Shown piece after piece: positions 45,182 through 54,241 of a DNA stretch of 64,000 nt. A program made the translations under genes and the position numbers. The stretch is from positions 868,001-932,000 of the forward strand of contig OZ007016.1 of assembly GCA_963931445.1 (NCBI GenBank), given 5' to 3'. This DNA is from CALXVA01 sp944393025. Lineage in GTDB: Bacteria > Bacillota > Clostridia > TANB77 > CAG-508. The notes beneath the pieces are model-generated. The model was not told where the DNA came from. It did not search any database and saw only the letters and a program-made list of their open reading frames with translations. Every line of letters begins with the position of its first letter. The first letter of the stretch is position 1.

Positions 45182-46039
45182 ATGAAAAAATATATAATTA
45201 CAATTTCAATATTAATTTTTTTAATATTATCAACAATTGGTGGATTTTTTATATACACTAATGTTAAAGCAAATCAATCAAATAGTACAGATATTTTAAA
45301 AGAAAAATGTATGTCGGAAATTGAGTATTTAGGTAATAATATAATACTTGTAGCAAACGAATTAAACAATATATCATATATTGAATATAAAATTGTAGAA
45401 GAAAAGGTAAGTACATCTGATTCAAACGAAAATACAAATTCAACACAGGAAGGTTCAGAACAAAAGGATTCTGCTATAAATTATAGTAATATGGATTCTA
45501 CTAGTATTCTAACAAATAATTCTCAAAATATAGATTGGAATAACATTAATGTAAAAATTGAAGACATGTATTCAAATTGGACTACTATTATGATAGATTT
45601 AAGTTCATTAAATACTAATAAAGAAAATTTATTGAAGTTTAATAAAACATTAGACGAAATTACAAGAAATGTAGAAAATAAAGATAAAGCTAATTGCTTA
45701 ATTAATTTAGTTAATTTATATAGTTTATTACATTTATATATTTCAGATTTTTATTCAAATAACGAAAAGTTGGATATATTTAAGGTAAAATATAATATTT
45801 TATATTCATATGCACAAGTTGAAAATGAAAATTGGACTGAAGCAAGTAATTATATAGAGAATGCTAAAAATAGTTTTTCAAATATATTAAATAATCAAGT
45901 AAATAATATAAATAAAATAGATATAATAAATAAGGTTTATATCTTAATTAATGAATTGAAAGAAGATTGTAATACTAAAGTAAAAAAAATATTTTTAGTA
46001 AATTATTCTAACTTAATGAGAGAATTAGAAAATTTATAA
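45182..46039 (+). CDS. Membrane-anchored or secreted protein of unknown function, 285 aa
   Basis: One N-terminal hydrophobic segment (residues 4-27) is followed by an extracytoplasmic helical protein with a Ser/Asn/Glu-rich linker (about 78-115). Segments SNWTTIMIDLSSLN and EVENENWTEASNYIENAK-like text suggest helical bundles. No family recognised. SD AAAGAGG precedes ATG 45182. Confidence 0.75.
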   Translation: MKKYIITISILIFLILSTIGGFFIYTNVKANQSNSTDILKEKCMSEIEYLGNNIILVANELNNISYIEYKIVEEKVSTSDSNENTNSTQEGSEQKDSAINYSNMDSTSILTNNSQNIDWNNINVKIEDMYSNWTTIMIDLSSLNTNKENLLKFNKTLDEITRNVENKDKANCLINLVNLYSLLHLYISDFYSNNEKLDIFKVKYNILYSYAQVENENWTEASNYIENAKNSFSNILNNQVNNINKIDIINKVYILINELKEDCNTKVKKIFLVNYSNLMRELENL

Positions 46040-46044
46040 ATTAA

Positions 46045-46073
46045 TTGACTATATTAATAAGTTATAGTAAAAT
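46045..46073 (+). promoter_or_regulatory. Promoter of rnpB
   Basis: TTGACT (46045-46050), 17 bases, TAAAAT (46068-46073), about seven bases before the RNA. Confidence 0.75.
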
Positions 46074-46076
46074 AGT

Positions 46077-46557
46077 AAAAGAGTAGATTAAATAGTCGCA
46101 TATAGCAAAGCCGAAAGGCAGCGTATGAGGAAAGTCCGGGCTCCATAGAGCAATAATGCTGGATAACATCCAGTGAGGGTAACCTTAAGGAAAGTGCAAC
46201 AGAAAATAACCACCTATTTAATTGTATAGGGAAAATCGAAGATTTTGACTATACAACAAGGTTAGGCATCCTTAGACTGTCCGAGCGAAGCGAGTGACAT
46301 GTATTTCGCACTTGCTTCAGAGGCATACTTAGCGAAATGCCTTTCTTATAGGTAAGGGTGAAAAGGTGAGGTAAGAGCTTACCGCTAATATGGTGACATA
46401 TTAGGTCAGTGCAAACCCCATTAGGAGCAACACCGAGTAAAGAAGGTTAATGGCTGCTCGTCAGTCTTCTTGTATTGGTGGCATGAGACATATAGTAATA
46501 TATGTACTAGATAGATGACTATTCAAGACAGAACCCGGCTTACAGATTTACTCTTTT
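46077..46557 (+). ncRNA. rnpB: RNase P RNA with enlarged internal stem
   Basis: The catalytic RNA matures tRNA 5' ends. The conserved core is clear: GAGGAAAGTCCGGGCTC (46118-46134), CAACAGAAAATAACC near 46198, GGTAAGGGTGAAAAGGTG near 46350, and ACAGAACCCGGCTTACAGAT near the end. The termini pair as AAAAGAGTA/TACTCTTTT (P1). The layout is type A-like. Between AACCACC and GGTAAGGGTG there are about 135 bases where P12 normally needs about 30. That insert folds into several hairpins, including TTGTATAG/CTATACAA and AGGCAT/ATGCCT. Total length is about 480 nt. Confidence 0.97.
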
Positions 46558-46651
46558 TATTGTATTATTATATATGTAAGGTATCGTAAAATTTTAAATT
46601 ATAAACTTGAAATATAAGAAAAAATATACATTAAATAAGAAGGAAAAAATA

Positions 46652-48028
46652 ATGAAAAGACAAACAGATAAAATTTTAACTATAGCTATAGTTATAGGAA
46701 TTATAATAATATTTATAGGATTTATAATAGCAAGAATATATATAAAAGATAGTTTTCAATATGAAACTATAATTAACGGAATTGACTGTTCTTTTTTAAA
46801 TATTAATGATAGTAAGAAAAAATTGGAAACTAATATGAATAATGCAAAAATCAAATTAATTTTTGCAGAAGAAAAAGAATATACTTGTTTAGGAGCTTAT
46901 TTTAATATTCAACTAGATAATACAAATGTATTAAAAGATATTTTGTTAGAACAAAAAAACAAAAGTAATAAAAAAATTTATAACATGCAAAATTTATATA
47001 AAATTGATGAGCAAAAAGTAAAAGAATATTTATATTCTTTAGCAATATTTAGTAATGGAAATAGTGATAAAGAACCTATTAATGCATATTTAAATTGGAA
47101 TGAAGAAAAAAAAGAATTTTATATAGAAAAAGAAGTTCTTGGAAATAAATTAAATATTGATGATGCATATAATTACATGCTAACATCTTTGAGAAATGGA
47201 AAAACAATTATTGATTTTAGAGAAATAACAGATATAACTCCAGAAATAACAGCAAATAATTTAGAATTAAAAAAACAAATGGAAGAAATTAATTCTATTG
47301 TTTCAACTACAGTAGAATATAAGTTATATGATGGAACTGCATATACCTTAAATTATAAAAAAATGAAAAATTGGATAAGCAGAAATAAGAATAATGAATA
47401 TATAATAGATTTAGACAAAAATGTTCCTAAGTTTGTAAATGAAATTGCTAAAAAATCAGAATATGAACTAATATCTACAAAATTTAATGCAACAGGAATA
47501 GGAGAAATAAAAATTTCATTTGGGAGAAAAACTTATGCTAAAATAGATAAAGAAAAAGAAATAGATAGATTAAAAAAGCAATTAAAAAATAAAGAAAATG
47601 CATCTTGGAAAGTAATATATAAGCCATTACCAAACTATACGAATTTAAAAACATATATAGAATTAGATTTATCTAGACAAAGGGTATGGATGTATGTTGA
47701 TGGAGAATGTATACTAAATACACCATGTGTAACTGGGAATGTATCACAAGGCTATTCAACACCAGTAGGCATATATTACCTAACATACAAAACAATGAAT
47801 ACAACTCTAGAAGGCTATAATTATGACGGAAGCACATATTCTTCACCTGTAACATATTGGATGCCTTTTAATGGAGGAATTGGATTTCATGATGCAACAT
47901 GGAGAGGAAGTTTTGGAGGAAATATATATATGACAAATGGATCTCATGGATGTGTAAATTTACCATATTGGGCAGCATCAACTATATATACATATATAAA
48001 TTCTTCTATTCCAATAATCATATATTAG
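46652..48028 (+). CDS. L,D-transpeptidase with peptidoglycan-binding (PG_binding_4) domain
   Basis: The 458-aa protein has an N-terminal membrane anchor (8-32) and VanW-like/PG_binding_4 domains over about 35-320. A C-terminal YkuD domain has His in GGIGFHDATWR and Cys in SHGCVNLPYWA near residue 433. It forms 3-3 peptidoglycan cross-links. It differs in architecture from the enzyme at 11197. ATG 46652 follows AAGAAGGA; the TTG at 46607 has no SD. Confidence 0.92.
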   Translation: MKRQTDKILTIAIVIGIIIIFIGFIIARIYIKDSFQYETIINGIDCSFLNINDSKKKLETNMNNAKIKLIFAEEKEYTCLGAYFNIQLDNTNVLKDILLEQKNKSNKKIYNMQNLYKIDEQKVKEYLYSLAIFSNGNSDKEPINAYLNWNEEKKEFYIEKEVLGNKLNIDDAYNYMLTSLRNGKTIIDFREITDITPEITANNLELKKQMEEINSIVSTTVEYKLYDGTAYTLNYKKMKNWISRNKNNEYIIDLDKNVPKFVNEIAKKSEYELISTKFNATGIGEIKISFGRKTYAKIDKEKEIDRLKKQLKNKENASWKVIYKPLPNYTNLKTYIELDLSRQRVWMYVDGECILNTPCVTGNVSQGYSTPVGIYYLTYKTMNTTLEGYNYDGSTYSSPVTYWMPFNGGIGFHDATWRGSFGGNIYMTNGSHGCVNLPYWAASTIYTYINSSIPIIIY

Positions 48029-48101
48029 TGTATACAATAATAATATCAAAAATCGCCAAAAATATTGAAAGTTTAAATAATATAAGGAGTGATATATAGA
48101 A

Positions 48102-48878
48102 ATGCAAATAATAATGTGTTTGCTAATTCCTTTTATTGGAACAACATTAGGAGCAAGTATGGTGTTCTTAATGAAAAACAAAATAAATATTAAGATAGAA
48201 AAATTACTTTTGGGATTTGCAGCTGGAGTTATGATAGCCGCTTCTATTTGGTCTTTGATGATACCATCAATAGATATGGCACAAGAACAAAATATTATAA
48301 AATGGGTACCTGCAACAATAGGATTTATATTAGGTATAATCTTTTTATTAGCCTTAGACAACATAATACCTCATCTGCACTTAAAAAGCGATAAACCAGA
48401 AGGAATAAAAACAAAATTTAGAAAATCAACAATGATGGTATTGGCAGTAACTCTTCACAATATACCAGAAGGAATGGCAGTTGGAGTAACACTTGCAGGT
48501 GTAATAGTAGGACATATAGGAATGACATTTGCAGGAGCTATTGCTTTAACAATAGGTATAGCTATTCAAAATTTCCCAGAAGGTGCAATAATATCTATAC
48601 CTCTTAAAGGCGAGGGAATGAAAAAAACCAAAGCATTTTTATATGGAACATTATCAGGCATTGTAGAACCTATTGCAGCAATAGTAACTATTTTATTAAC
48701 AAGTGCAGTAGTACATATACTTCCATATTTATTAGCTTTTGCAGCAGGAGCAATGATATATGTGGTTGTGGAGGAATTAATACCACAATCTCAAGTAGGA
48801 GAACATTCTAATATTGGAACAATTGGCGTAGCAATAGGATTTATTATTATGATGATTTTAGACATTGCATTAGGATAA
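48102..48878 (+). CDS. ZIP family metal transporter
   Basis: The 258-aa protein has eight membrane segments and the paired ZIP metal motifs HNIPEG (near residue 119) and QNFPEG (near 156), with EELIPQ in the last part. It belongs to the GufA/ZupT-like group that imports Zn2+ and other divalent metals. SD AAGGAG precedes ATG 48102. A CDF exporter is encoded 2.1 kb downstream. Confidence 0.92.
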   Translation: MQIIMCLLIPFIGTTLGASMVFLMKNKINIKIEKLLLGFAAGVMIAASIWSLMIPSIDMAQEQNIIKWVPATIGFILGIIFLLALDNIIPHLHLKSDKPEGIKTKFRKSTMMVLAVTLHNIPEGMAVGVTLAGVIVGHIGMTFAGAIALTIGIAIQNFPEGAIISIPLKGEGMKKTKAFLYGTLSGIVEPIAAIVTILLTSAVVHILPYLLAFAAGAMIYVVVEELIPQSQVGEHSNIGTIGVAIGFIIMMILDIALG

Positions 48879-48916
48879 GATGACATAAATGATAATTCTT
48901 TATAAATATTTTATTT

Positions 48917-48955
48917 CAAAAAGCAGATAGTTAATTGAAAATTATCTGCTTTTAT
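48917..48955 (+). terminator. Terminator after the ZIP gene
   Basis: AAAAGCAGATA and TATCTGCTTTT enclose an AT loop. Confidence 0.75.
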
Positions 48956-49004
48956 GCTATTATAAAAATGTAAGAAAAATAGTAATCTATATGGGGGATT
49001 GTTT

Positions 49005-49808
49005 ATGGCAGCTTTAACAGTTATTCCTTTAATGGGAAAGTTAGGCATATTATTTATTGGATTTAATGTAATAATTATTACATTACTAATATTAACAATA
49101 GTATTTGGAGTAATAAGATTAGTAAAAAAGAAATTCACAAAAACATTTATTGTATTGCTAATTCTAACAATTATTCTTGCGTTTATAGATTATAAAATTA
49201 TAAATAATTTTGTAAACTATGATGAAATACAAAGACAAGAACAGATAAAAGAAGAAGGAGAAGAACTAATCGCTATAAAAGATTATGATTATAATAAAGT
49301 AGAGCAATACTTAAATAATGGTTGGAATCCTAACGAAACTACAAAAGCTATATATTATGCAATAAAATATAATCCAGATGAAAACAAAGAAAAAGATGAA
49401 TGGAGTATATTAGAATTGTTATTAAAAAATGGGGCAAATCCAGATGTGCAAATTTATGAACAACCACAAGGAGTAAATACACCACTTACTTATACTACAG
49501 AATGTGGATATTATGGTGCAACTAAATTATTGCTTGAAAATGGTGCTGATCCAAATTATCAAGAATCAGATATGAATAAAAACGGATTACTTGCTTTAAG
49601 ATTTTATAATAACGATAAGGCAGCAGAAACATTACAGCTATTATTAGACTATGGAACAGATTTAAATTTAAGAACAAATGTAGGATATGGAGTAGATGAA
49701 TCAGGCAGAGAAGAACTAAAAAATTTTGAGAATGATTATAGTAAAGTAAAAGATAATGTGCCAGATTATGATGATATAGTAAAAATAATAAATAATTTGG
49801 AACTTTAA
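49005..49808 (+). CDS. Membrane protein with ankyrin repeats
   Basis: The 267-aa protein has two N-terminal membrane segments (about 5-40 and 47-67) and a C-terminal ankyrin array: LLLKNGANPDVQ, TKLLLENGADPNYQ and LQLLLDYGTDLNLR. Ankyrin domains bind proteins. The membrane module is nearly repeated in the next gene (LTIVFGxIR, KKKFxKTF, INN). ATG 49005 follows GGGGGATTG; TTG 48999 overlaps the SD. Confidence 0.82.
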   Translation: MAALTVIPLMGKLGILFIGFNVIIITLLILTIVFGVIRLVKKKFTKTFIVLLILTIILAFIDYKIINNFVNYDEIQRQEQIKEEGEELIAIKDYDYNKVEQYLNNGWNPNETTKAIYYAIKYNPDENKEKDEWSILELLLKNGANPDVQIYEQPQGVNTPLTYTTECGYYGATKLLLENGADPNYQESDMNKNGLLALRFYNNDKAAETLQLLLDYGTDLNLRTNVGYGVDESGREELKNFENDYSKVKDNVPDYDDIVKIINNLEL

Positions 49809-49824
49809 AATAAGAGGTATTTTT

Positions 49825-50532
49825 ATGGTAGATATATTAACATTTGGAGTATCAGGAATATTAACAATTATTGCTATTTTAACTAGTATAGTATTATTCA
49901 TACTAACAATAGTATTTGGAATAATAAGAGCTACTAAAAAGAAATTCAAAAAAACATTTATTACACTATTGATAGCAACAATATTATTTGTAGTTATAGA
50001 TTTCTTTGCTATAAATAACCTAATACATAAATTTGATAAAATAAGCATAAATGAAAACACGGAAATAAGACAGGAAGATGGAAAAATAATTTTAACCAAT
50101 AATCCTATTGAACAATTATTTATGTCAGATGAGAAAATCACACAAATTCTTTGTAATGACATAATGAATAAAATTAAAACAAAAGATTATGAAAATGTAA
50201 AAAGTATTTTCTCAAATGATATGATAAAAAATGTAACAAATTTAGATGAAGGAATAAACAAACTAATAGATATTTCAAATGAAAATATTACGGATTTTAA
50301 AGTACAAGAAAACGGAACAGAAACTCATTGGGATAGTGGAAAACATAGGAAAACATATAGGTTTAGTATTGATATAAATACTAACAACAAAGAATATAGT
50401 ATTGGCTTTGAGTATGATTACCAGAATCCTTTTAATGCAGAAACTTTAGGTGTTAATAGAATGGTAATTGTAGATGAGGAAAGAAATATTTTAGTTCTAG
50501 TAGATAATGAAAATATAAACAAAGGCTATTAA
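49825..50532 (+). CDS. Membrane protein, DUF5104-like C-terminal domain
   Basis: The 235-aa protein has the same two-helix N-terminal module as the preceding gene, then a soluble domain with KTKDYENVKSIFSNDM and KTYRFSIDINTNNKEYSIGF. The domain resembles DUF5104-type proteins of Clostridia, from memory. It starts 16 bases after the ankyrin gene with SD TAAGAGG. Confidence 0.7.
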   Translation: MVDILTFGVSGILTIIAILTSIVLFILTIVFGIIRATKKKFKKTFITLLIATILFVVIDFFAINNLIHKFDKISINENTEIRQEDGKIILTNNPIEQLFMSDEKITQILCNDIMNKIKTKDYENVKSIFSNDMIKNVTNLDEGINKLIDISNENITDFKVQENGTETHWDSGKHRKTYRFSIDINTNNKEYSIGFEYDYQNPFNAETLGVNRMVIVDEERNILVLVDNENINKGY

Positions 50533-50556
50533 AATAGTAATTTATGGAGGGAAAAT

Positions 50557-50880
50557 ATGTTAGGAATTTTTATTTTATTAATTATAGCAATGTTGCTAGT
50601 AGTAAAATTTTGTAAGAAAACACTAAAAATTGTATTGTCTATTATAATTATTTTAATAACATTATATTGCATTGTTATATCTGTTGATATGAATAGAGTA
50701 AATAGTTTTAGAGAGCCTATTTTTGCAATAGTTAAACAAGAAAATGATTTATCTATGAAAACAATCATATATCAAGGATTAGGTTATGAAGTTAGAATGA
50801 TTAAAGATGTAACAAATGGAAAAACAAAAAAAGTAGAAATGTATATGTTTAATAAATGTATAGCAGGATCTATTGAATAA
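50557..50880 (+). CDS. Small membrane-anchored protein, 107 aa
   Basis: Two hydrophobic segments (3-17, 22-43) precede a conserved-looking soluble tail RVNSFREPIFAIVKQENDLS then KTIIYQGLGYEVRM. Similar tails are common in small Clostridia proteins of unknown role. SD ATGGAGGG. Third gene of a run of three envelope proteins. Confidence 0.75.
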   Translation: MLGIFILLIIAMLLVVKFCKKTLKIVLSIIIILITLYCIVISVDMNRVNSFREPIFAIVKQENDLSMKTIIYQGLGYEVRMIKDVTNGKTKKVEMYMFNKCIAGSIE

Positions 50881-50926
50881 TCATTATTACAAATTACAAT
50901 TTGTTGCTTGGAATTTTAAAATAACT

Positions 50927-50951
50927 ATCATTAAACGATTAGTTTAATGAT
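50927..50951. promoter_or_regulatory. Perfect 10-bp inverted repeat upstream of the CDF gene
   Basis: ATCATTAAAC, spacer GATTA, GTTTAATGAT. It lies 41 bases before the start. It could be an operator for a metal-responsive regulator or an RNA hairpin. Confidence 0.7.
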
Positions 50952-50991
50952 GAAAACGAAGAAAAAGTGGATGATGAGGAGAGAAATTTAA

Positions 50992-51882
50992 ATGAAAACA
51001 GAGAAAAATATTTTAATTGCATTTATTTTAAATATATCTTTTTCTATATTTGAATTAATTGGAGGAATATTTACTAATAGTATATCAATAATGTCTGATG
51101 CAGTACATGATTTTGGAGATGCATTAAGTATAGGAATATCATTAATATTAGAAAAAATAAGCAAAAAGAAGCCAGATGAAAAATATACTTATGGTTATGC
51201 AAGATATTCTGTTCTAGGAGCATTAATAACAACAATTGTGCTAACTGTAGGCTCTATATTTGTAATATTAGGTGGAATAAACAGAATTTTAAATCCTGTT
51301 GCAATTAATTATGATGGTATGATTATTTTTGCAATATTTGGAGTAGTAATTAATTTTCTTGCAGCATATTTTACAAGAGAAGGAGATTCTATCAATCAAA
51401 AAGCAGTAAATTTGCACATGCTTGAAGATGTATTAGGATGGGTAGTTGTTTTAATAGGCTCTATACTGATGAAATTTACAAATATCTCATTAGTAGATTC
51501 AATTATGTCTATTGGTATAGCGATATATATTTTAATAAATGCATTTAAAAATTTGAAAGATATTTTAGATTTATTTTTAGAGAAAACACCTAAAAATATA
51601 TCTATAGAAAAAATAAAAAAGCATTTATTAGAAATAAAAGAAATAGTAGATGTTCATCATATTCATATTTGGAGCATGGATGGAGTTACTAATTATTCAA
51701 CAATGCATATTGTAACTGAAGACAAAAATACAGAAGAATTAAAAAGTAAAGTAAGAGAAACAATGAGTAATATTGGCATCTCTCATACAACAATAGAAAT
51801 AGAAGATAAAAATGATAATTGTGAAGAAAAAGAGTGTGCAGTTAAGATTAATAATGAGGTGAATCATCACCATCATCATTAA
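50992..51882 (+). CDS. Cation diffusion facilitator (CzcD/ZitB type)
   Basis: The 296-aa exporter has six membrane helices, with the metal-site residues HDFGDALSIG near 38-47 and HMLEDVLGWV near 141. A cytoplasmic C-terminal domain has HIHIWSMDG and a His-rich end NHHHHH. It exports Zn2+, Cd2+ or Co2+. SD GAGGAGAG precedes ATG 50992. A perfect inverted repeat lies upstream. Confidence 0.94.
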   Translation: MKTEKNILIAFILNISFSIFELIGGIFTNSISIMSDAVHDFGDALSIGISLILEKISKKKPDEKYTYGYARYSVLGALITTIVLTVGSIFVILGGINRILNPVAINYDGMIIFAIFGVVINFLAAYFTREGDSINQKAVNLHMLEDVLGWVVVLIGSILMKFTNISLVDSIMSIGIAIYILINAFKNLKDILDLFLEKTPKNISIEKIKKHLLEIKEIVDVHHIHIWSMDGVTNYSTMHIVTEDKNTEELKSKVRETMSNIGISHTTIEIEDKNDNCEEKECAVKINNEVNHHHHH

Positions 51883-51948
51883 AAATACATCAATAGGAAT
51901 ATGAAGAGCAAATAATAATAAGTTATAATCTAAGGAGAAAGTAAAAAA

Positions 51949-52274
51949 ATGAGTACTGCAAAAAATAAATATAGTATAATAACTTTATGTGGTTCAATAA
52001 AATTTAAAGATGAATTTATAAAAGTACAAGAAAAATTACATTAGAAGGAAACATTGTTTTTACACCTAATTTTTTTAATAATATAAATAAGGATGAAATG
52101 GATGAAAAAACTAAAAATATGTTAGCAGGAATGCATAGACAAAAAATAGATATGTCAGATGAAATTTATGTAATTAATTTAAACGGATATATTGGATAAA
52201 GTACAAAGTCTGAAATAGAATATGCACAAATAAAAGGTAAAAAAATATCTTATCTAGAAAGTATAAAATACTAA
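51949..52274 (+). pseudogene. Decayed nucleotide-processing or DUF4406-like gene
   Basis: ATG 51949 with SD AAGGAG encodes IITLCGSIKFKDEFIKVQEK, then hits TAG (52042). Adding one base near 52038 restores EGNIVFTPNFFN, EMDEKTKNMLAGMHRQKIDM and EIYVINLNGYIG. There a second lesion, TAA at 52197-52199, interrupts the expected STKSEIEYA. The intact form resembles short proteins related to nucleoside deoxyribosyltransferases (LCGS... and SEIEYA). Two lesions mark it as a true pseudogene. Confidence 0.88.
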
Positions 52275-52317
52275 AACTCATAAAAAATATGAAAAAATAA
52301 GGGGATGGAGTTATAAA

Positions 52318-52893
52318 ATGCAATATGTAAAAAAATTGGTAGGAGATAGAATATTTTTATCTCCTGTAGATACATCTAATGAAGAAATTGAAAAGTTTAC
52401 AGAATGGATGAATGATTTTAAAGTAACAGATTATATTGGAAGAAGTGGATATATAACAACTGTAATTGGAGAAAAAGAGTGGCTTGAGAATACAGCTAAA
52501 AATACAGAAAGTAGAATTTTTGATATTATTGAATTGAAAGATAATAAATTAATTGGAGTTATATCTTTAGAGAATTTTAATTGGATTGAAAGAAGTGCTG
52601 TACTTGGAATTTTCATTGGAGATAGAGATTTTAGAAACAATGGATATGGTGCAGAAGCCATAAATTTGTTATTAGAATATGGTTTTAAATATCTTAATTT
52701 GCATAGTATAAGATTAGAACTTCTTTCTATAAATGAAAGAGCACATAAATGTTATTCAAAATGTGGTTTTAAAGATACTGGTTGTAATAGAGAACAAGTA
52801 TTTTTAAATGGCAAATATTATGATAAATTACATATGGATATACTTGAAAATGAATTTACAGGAGATTTTATCAGAAATAAAAATATAAAATAA
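52318..52893 (+). CDS. GNAT family N-acetyltransferase (RimJ/RimL-like)
   Basis: The 191-aa protein has the acetyl-CoA-binding pattern FRNNGYGAEAINLLLEYGF and the C-terminal strand LNLHSIRLELLSINERAHKC with CGFKDTG. Such enzymes acetylate proteins, polyamines or antibiotics; substrate unknown. SD GGGGATGGAG. Confidence 0.88.
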   Translation: MQYVKKLVGDRIFLSPVDTSNEEIEKFTEWMNDFKVTDYIGRSGYITTVIGEKEWLENTAKNTESRIFDIIELKDNKLIGVISLENFNWIERSAVLGIFIGDRDFRNNGYGAEAINLLLEYGFKYLNLHSIRLELLSINERAHKCYSKCGFKDTGCNREQVFLNGKYYDKLHMDILENEFTGDFIRNKNIK

Positions 52894-52909
52894 TGTGTAG
52901 GTAAAAAAA

Positions 52910-53203
52910 ATGAAAGATAAGGTATATGAATTTTTATTAACTATTCCTAGTGGAAAAGTAGTAACTTATGGGCAAATAGCAGAATATTTGGAAAATAAAA
53001 AATTAGCTAGAGTAGTAGGAAATATCTTACATAATAATCCAAATGAAGAAAAATACCCTTGCTATAAAGTAGTAAATAGCAAAGGGTGTTTATCAAATAG
53101 TTTTGCTTTTGGAGGAATTGAAAAGCAAAAAGAAAAATTAGAAAAAGAAGGAATAGTAGTTAATAATTATAGAGTTGACTTAAACAAATATCAAATGAAG
53201 TAA
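52910..53203 (+). CDS. MGMT/ATL-like DNA-binding domain protein
   Basis: The 97-aa protein is only the C-terminal domain of O6-alkylguanine-DNA alkyltransferases: IPSGKVVTYGQIAEYL, ARVVGNILHNNP, YPCYKVV. The alkyl-acceptor Cys is kept, but the usual PCHRV is PCYKV here, so the His of the relay is Tyr. It may be a lesion-recognising alkyltransferase-like protein or a weak alkyltransferase. Confidence 0.85.
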   Translation: MKDKVYEFLLTIPSGKVVTYGQIAEYLENKKLARVVGNILHNNPNEEKYPCYKVVNSKGCLSNSFAFGGIEKQKEKLEKEGIVVNNYRVDLNKYQMK

Positions 53204-53234
53204 ATATATAACAATATTAAAAAAGGAATTTATT

Positions 53235-53900
53235 ATGAATTTATTTGAAAAAATACTTAATGACAAAGAAATAATTGATAGATATTATGAAATAGAAAAA
53301 TATGAGGAACTAAATAAAGGATGGGCTTATCATAATATTTCGCATGTATTAAATGTTACTATAATGGTTGAAAAAATATTATCATATTTAAAATATAATA
53401 GAAAATTTATAGAATGTGCTAAAATAGCAGCAATTTTACATGATACTGGAGCAAATGAAGGTAAAGAGGGACATGCATATCGTAGTTATATATTTGCAAA
53501 AAATTATTTGTTGAGGAAGCAAATAAATTTGCAATATGAAAACGAAGTATTAGAAGCTATAAAAATTCATAGCGACGGATTTGATACAGATAATATGATA
53601 GCATTAGCAATAATTCTAGCAGACAAATTAGATGTAAAAAGTAACAGAATAACAAAAGAGGGAGAGAAAATTATAGGAAATAGACAATACAAATATGTTA
53701 GAGATATAGATATAAAAATAGAAAACAAAAAGATGTTAATAAACTTTTTGGTAGATTATCACTTTGACATAGCTGAAGCTGAACAATATTATTTTACAGA
53801 AAAAATATTTAAAGCTATAAAAGCCTTTTGTAGAAAATTTGAGTTGCAACCTATAGTAATGGTTAATAATAAAAATTGGAGAAATTTTAATAATAACTAA
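53235..53900 (+). CDS. HD-domain phosphohydrolase
   Basis: The 221-aa protein has His in YHNISHVLNV, then the HD pair in AAILHDTGANEGKEGH and a late Asp in LADKLDVK. This is the metal-binding order of the HD superfamily. Substrate unknown. SD AAAAAGGAAT. Confidence 0.85.
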   Translation: MNLFEKILNDKEIIDRYYEIEKYEELNKGWAYHNISHVLNVTIMVEKILSYLKYNRKFIECAKIAAILHDTGANEGKEGHAYRSYIFAKNYLLRKQINLQYENEVLEAIKIHSDGFDTDNMIALAIILADKLDVKSNRITKEGEKIIGNRQYKYVRDIDIKIENKKMLINFLVDYHFDIAEAEQYYFTEKIFKAIKAFCRKFELQPIVMVNNKNWRNFNNN

Positions 53901-53962
53901 AAATATATATGTCTTATAAAATTAGTAATAATTTACAATTTTGTTCTACGAATTACAGTAAT

Positions 53963-53990
53963 AGAGGCAGAGATTAATCTGTCTTTTTTA
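53963..53990 (+). terminator. Terminator after the HD gene
   Basis: GGCAGA-GATTAA-TCTGTC followed by six T. The second copy of the 140-bp repeat begins in this T run. Confidence 0.7.
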
Positions 53991-54124
53991 TCTAATAGGA
54001 AATTTCTCATTTCCTATTAGATAAAAAGGCTATAATCGCCATTGCCTTTGAGATTTCCTCCTTTTAGTCGGAAACTCAAATCGGCACGAACAAAGGGCGA
54101 CCAAGGGTCGCTTTGTTCTTGTAT
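53984..54124 (+). repeat. 140-bp interspersed repeat, copy 2
   Basis: The same three-hairpin unit as at 10834-10973, differing by one base change and one G insertion. It is preceded by a different terminator and followed by TAGGAAAAAT...ATTTTTCCTA, another hairpin (54124-54180). No gene lies in 53901-54241. Confidence 0.9.
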
Positions 54125-54241
54125 AGGAAAAATAGACTTTTTGTTTTAAAATTCAGTATTTTTAACGATTTTTCCTATACAATAAGAAAAGTGTAACTTA
54201 TCTGTATAATTTCTGTCTTTATAAATAGAAAGGAGAAAAAA

